NCBI GenBank assembly: GCA_013697225.1
Contig: JACCXG010000170.1
Coordinates: 1-5,891, forward strand
Direction: 5' to 3'
Source: Acidobacteriota bacterium
GTDB taxonomy: Bacteria; Acidobacteriota; Vicinamibacteria; Vicinamibacterales; 2-12-FULL-66-21
DNA length: 5,891 nucleotides
This document shows, in pieces, positions 5,043-5,891 of the stretch (its first letter is position 1; the number at the start of each line of letters is the position of its first letter). Position numbers and translations under genes: made by a program. The notes under the pieces were generated by a model. It was not told the DNA's origin and did no database searches. It saw only the letters and a list, made by a program, of their open reading frames with translations.

Positions 5043-5891
5043 TCACCTACGTCGTTCCGGCTTCGTTCTCAACTGTAGGCTCCGGCCTCAGCCGACCCGA
5101 GTGCGTGGTCGCCACCGCGACTGGCGACGTCGTCGCGTCCGACTGGCGCGGCGGCGTCAGCATCGTTCGATCCGACGGCGGCCGCGTCGAGACCCGGCTC
5201 GCGCTGAATTCGCCAATCTCTCTGCGCCCAAACGGAATCTCTTTCACCGCCGCTCGGTCCTTATTGATCGCGCAGCTCGGCGATTGCGGCGGCGTCTGGA
5301 CGCTCGCTCCTGACGGCACGCTCTCTCCGTTTCTCACGGAGATCGAGGGCGCGCCGCTGCCCCCGACGAACTTCGCGATCGAGGACGAATGTCACCGTAC
5401 GTGGATCTCCGTCAGCACGCGGCAATACCCGCGGCAACTCGCATGGCGACCCGACGTAGCCGATGGCTTCGTCGCCTGCGTCACGCAGGCCGGCGCGCGC
5501 CTCGTTGCCGACGGCCTGCACTATGCCAATGAGGTTCGGCTCGATCCCTCCGGCCGATTCCTCTACGTCGTCGAGACGTTTGGCCGGCGGCTGATCCGTT
5601 ATCCCGTTGACGCGGACGGGACGCTCGGAGCGCGCGAGACGGTGGTTCATTTTGAGTACGGGTTCTTCCCCGATGGCTTTGCTTTTGATGTGCAGGGTGG
5701 AATATGGGTGACCAGCTTGGTGAGCAATCGGGTCGTTCGCGTACGCGCCGACAGAGAAATCGAAACCGTTGAGACCGCCTTCGCCGCAGGCATCATGGCA
5801 AGAGAGCACCTCGGACGGATTCCGGGAACGACGCTGCAGCACGTGACGAGCCTCTCATTCGGCGATCACGATCGCCGGACCGTCTTTCTTG
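5036..5891 (+). CDS. SMP-30/gluconolactonase/LRE family protein (3' end beyond window)
   Basis: A six-bladed calcium/zinc propeller hydrolase family whose members open sugar-acid lactones such as gluconolactone. 285 residues are visible and the frame is open to the window edge. Family length is about 300, so little is missing. Recognisable blocks are GLSRPECVVAT (17-27), SDWRGGV, ISLRPNGI, TNFAIEDECHRTWISVST (111-128), LHYANEVRLDPSGRFLYVVE (161-180) and FFPDGFAFDVQGGIWVTSL (210-228). By position E22, N165 and D213 match the metal ligands of SMP-30, and N112 the substrate-side Asn. The GTG at 5036 places about 21 residues before E22, as is usual. No ATG lies nearby in frame, though a TTG at 4997 is possible. 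There is no clear ribosome site and no signal peptide, so a cytoplasmic location is inferred. It is divergent from the otnK-type fragment, which fits sugar-acid catabolism. Exact substrate unknown. Confidence 0.9.
   Translation, partial: MSITYVVPASFSTVGSGLSRPECVVATATGDVVASDWRGGVSIVRSDGGRVETRLALNSPISLRPNGISFTAARSLLIAQLGDCGGVWTLAPDGTLSPFLTEIEGAPLPPTNFAIEDECHRTWISVSTRQYPRQLAWRPDVADGFVACVTQAGARLVADGLHYANEVRLDPSGRFLYVVETFGRRLIRYPVDADGTLGARETVVHFEYGFFPDGFAFDVQGGIWVTSLVSNRVVRVRADREIETVETAFAAGIMAREHLGRIPGTTLQHVTSLSFGDHDRRTVFL

Noticed and set aside
4324..5313. Plus-strand 329-codon open frame spanning the kinase fragment and the lactonase start
   Set aside because: It is antisense to the VCBS and kinase sequence, then out of frame with the clear SMP-30 reading. 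Its composition is Arg-rich and not protein-like.
5261..5842. Minus-strand 193-codon open frame opposite the lactonase gene
   Set aside because: The plus-strand frame gives continuous SMP-30 family motifs, and the antisense frame gives none.

Overview
This is a high-GC window, probably from a Gram-negative soil- or water-type bacterium. The secreted multidomain protein is of a type common in Acidobacteriota and the PVC group (Verrucomicrobiota, Planctomycetota). It has an opening block resembling the DUF6797 domain, a sugar-dehydrogenase-like propeller and an azurin-type tail. Together with a PL10 pectate lyase and an FG-GAP/VCBS propeller, this points to those lineages, with Acidobacteriota (Vicinamibacteria-like) my first guess. 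The sequence alone does not prove the taxon. No RNA gene, CRISPR array or insertion sequence is visible.

Layout. From about 4770 down to 25 there are three co-directional minus-strand genes, read right to left. The first (3547-4770) is an FG-GAP/VCBS calcium-binding propeller protein that has lost its N-terminus. The second (471-3416) is a 981-residue exported protein ending in a complete type 1 copper domain. The third (25-429) is a short, lesioned pectate lyase family 10 gene with a good start and signal peptide but two compensating frameshifts and no catalytic remainder. Right of about 4780 lies a different neighbourhood. It holds the first 69 codons of a four-carbon acid sugar kinase (OtnK/DUF1537 family, minus strand) and, divergent from it across 50 bp, an SMP-30/gluconolactonase-family gene (plus strand) that runs off the right edge.

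The most notable point is the join near 4771-4783. The kinase stops abruptly there and the VCBS protein begins abruptly there, out of frame with each other, so both genes are broken at the same spot. It is either a real deletion or rearrangement, or an assembly chimera. If it is a chimera, the left part (an exported pectin/polysaccharide-associated set) and the right part (a sugar-acid lactonase and kinase pair) should be read as two unrelated loci.

Working model, by inference. The left genes act outside the cytoplasm: PL10 would cleave pectate, and the copper protein could be a propeller oxidoreductase with its own cupredoxin as electron relay. The right genes would open an aldonolactone and then phosphorylate a derived four-carbon acid. 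The 12-bp-spaced TTASCGCAT direct repeats between them are a candidate shared operator.
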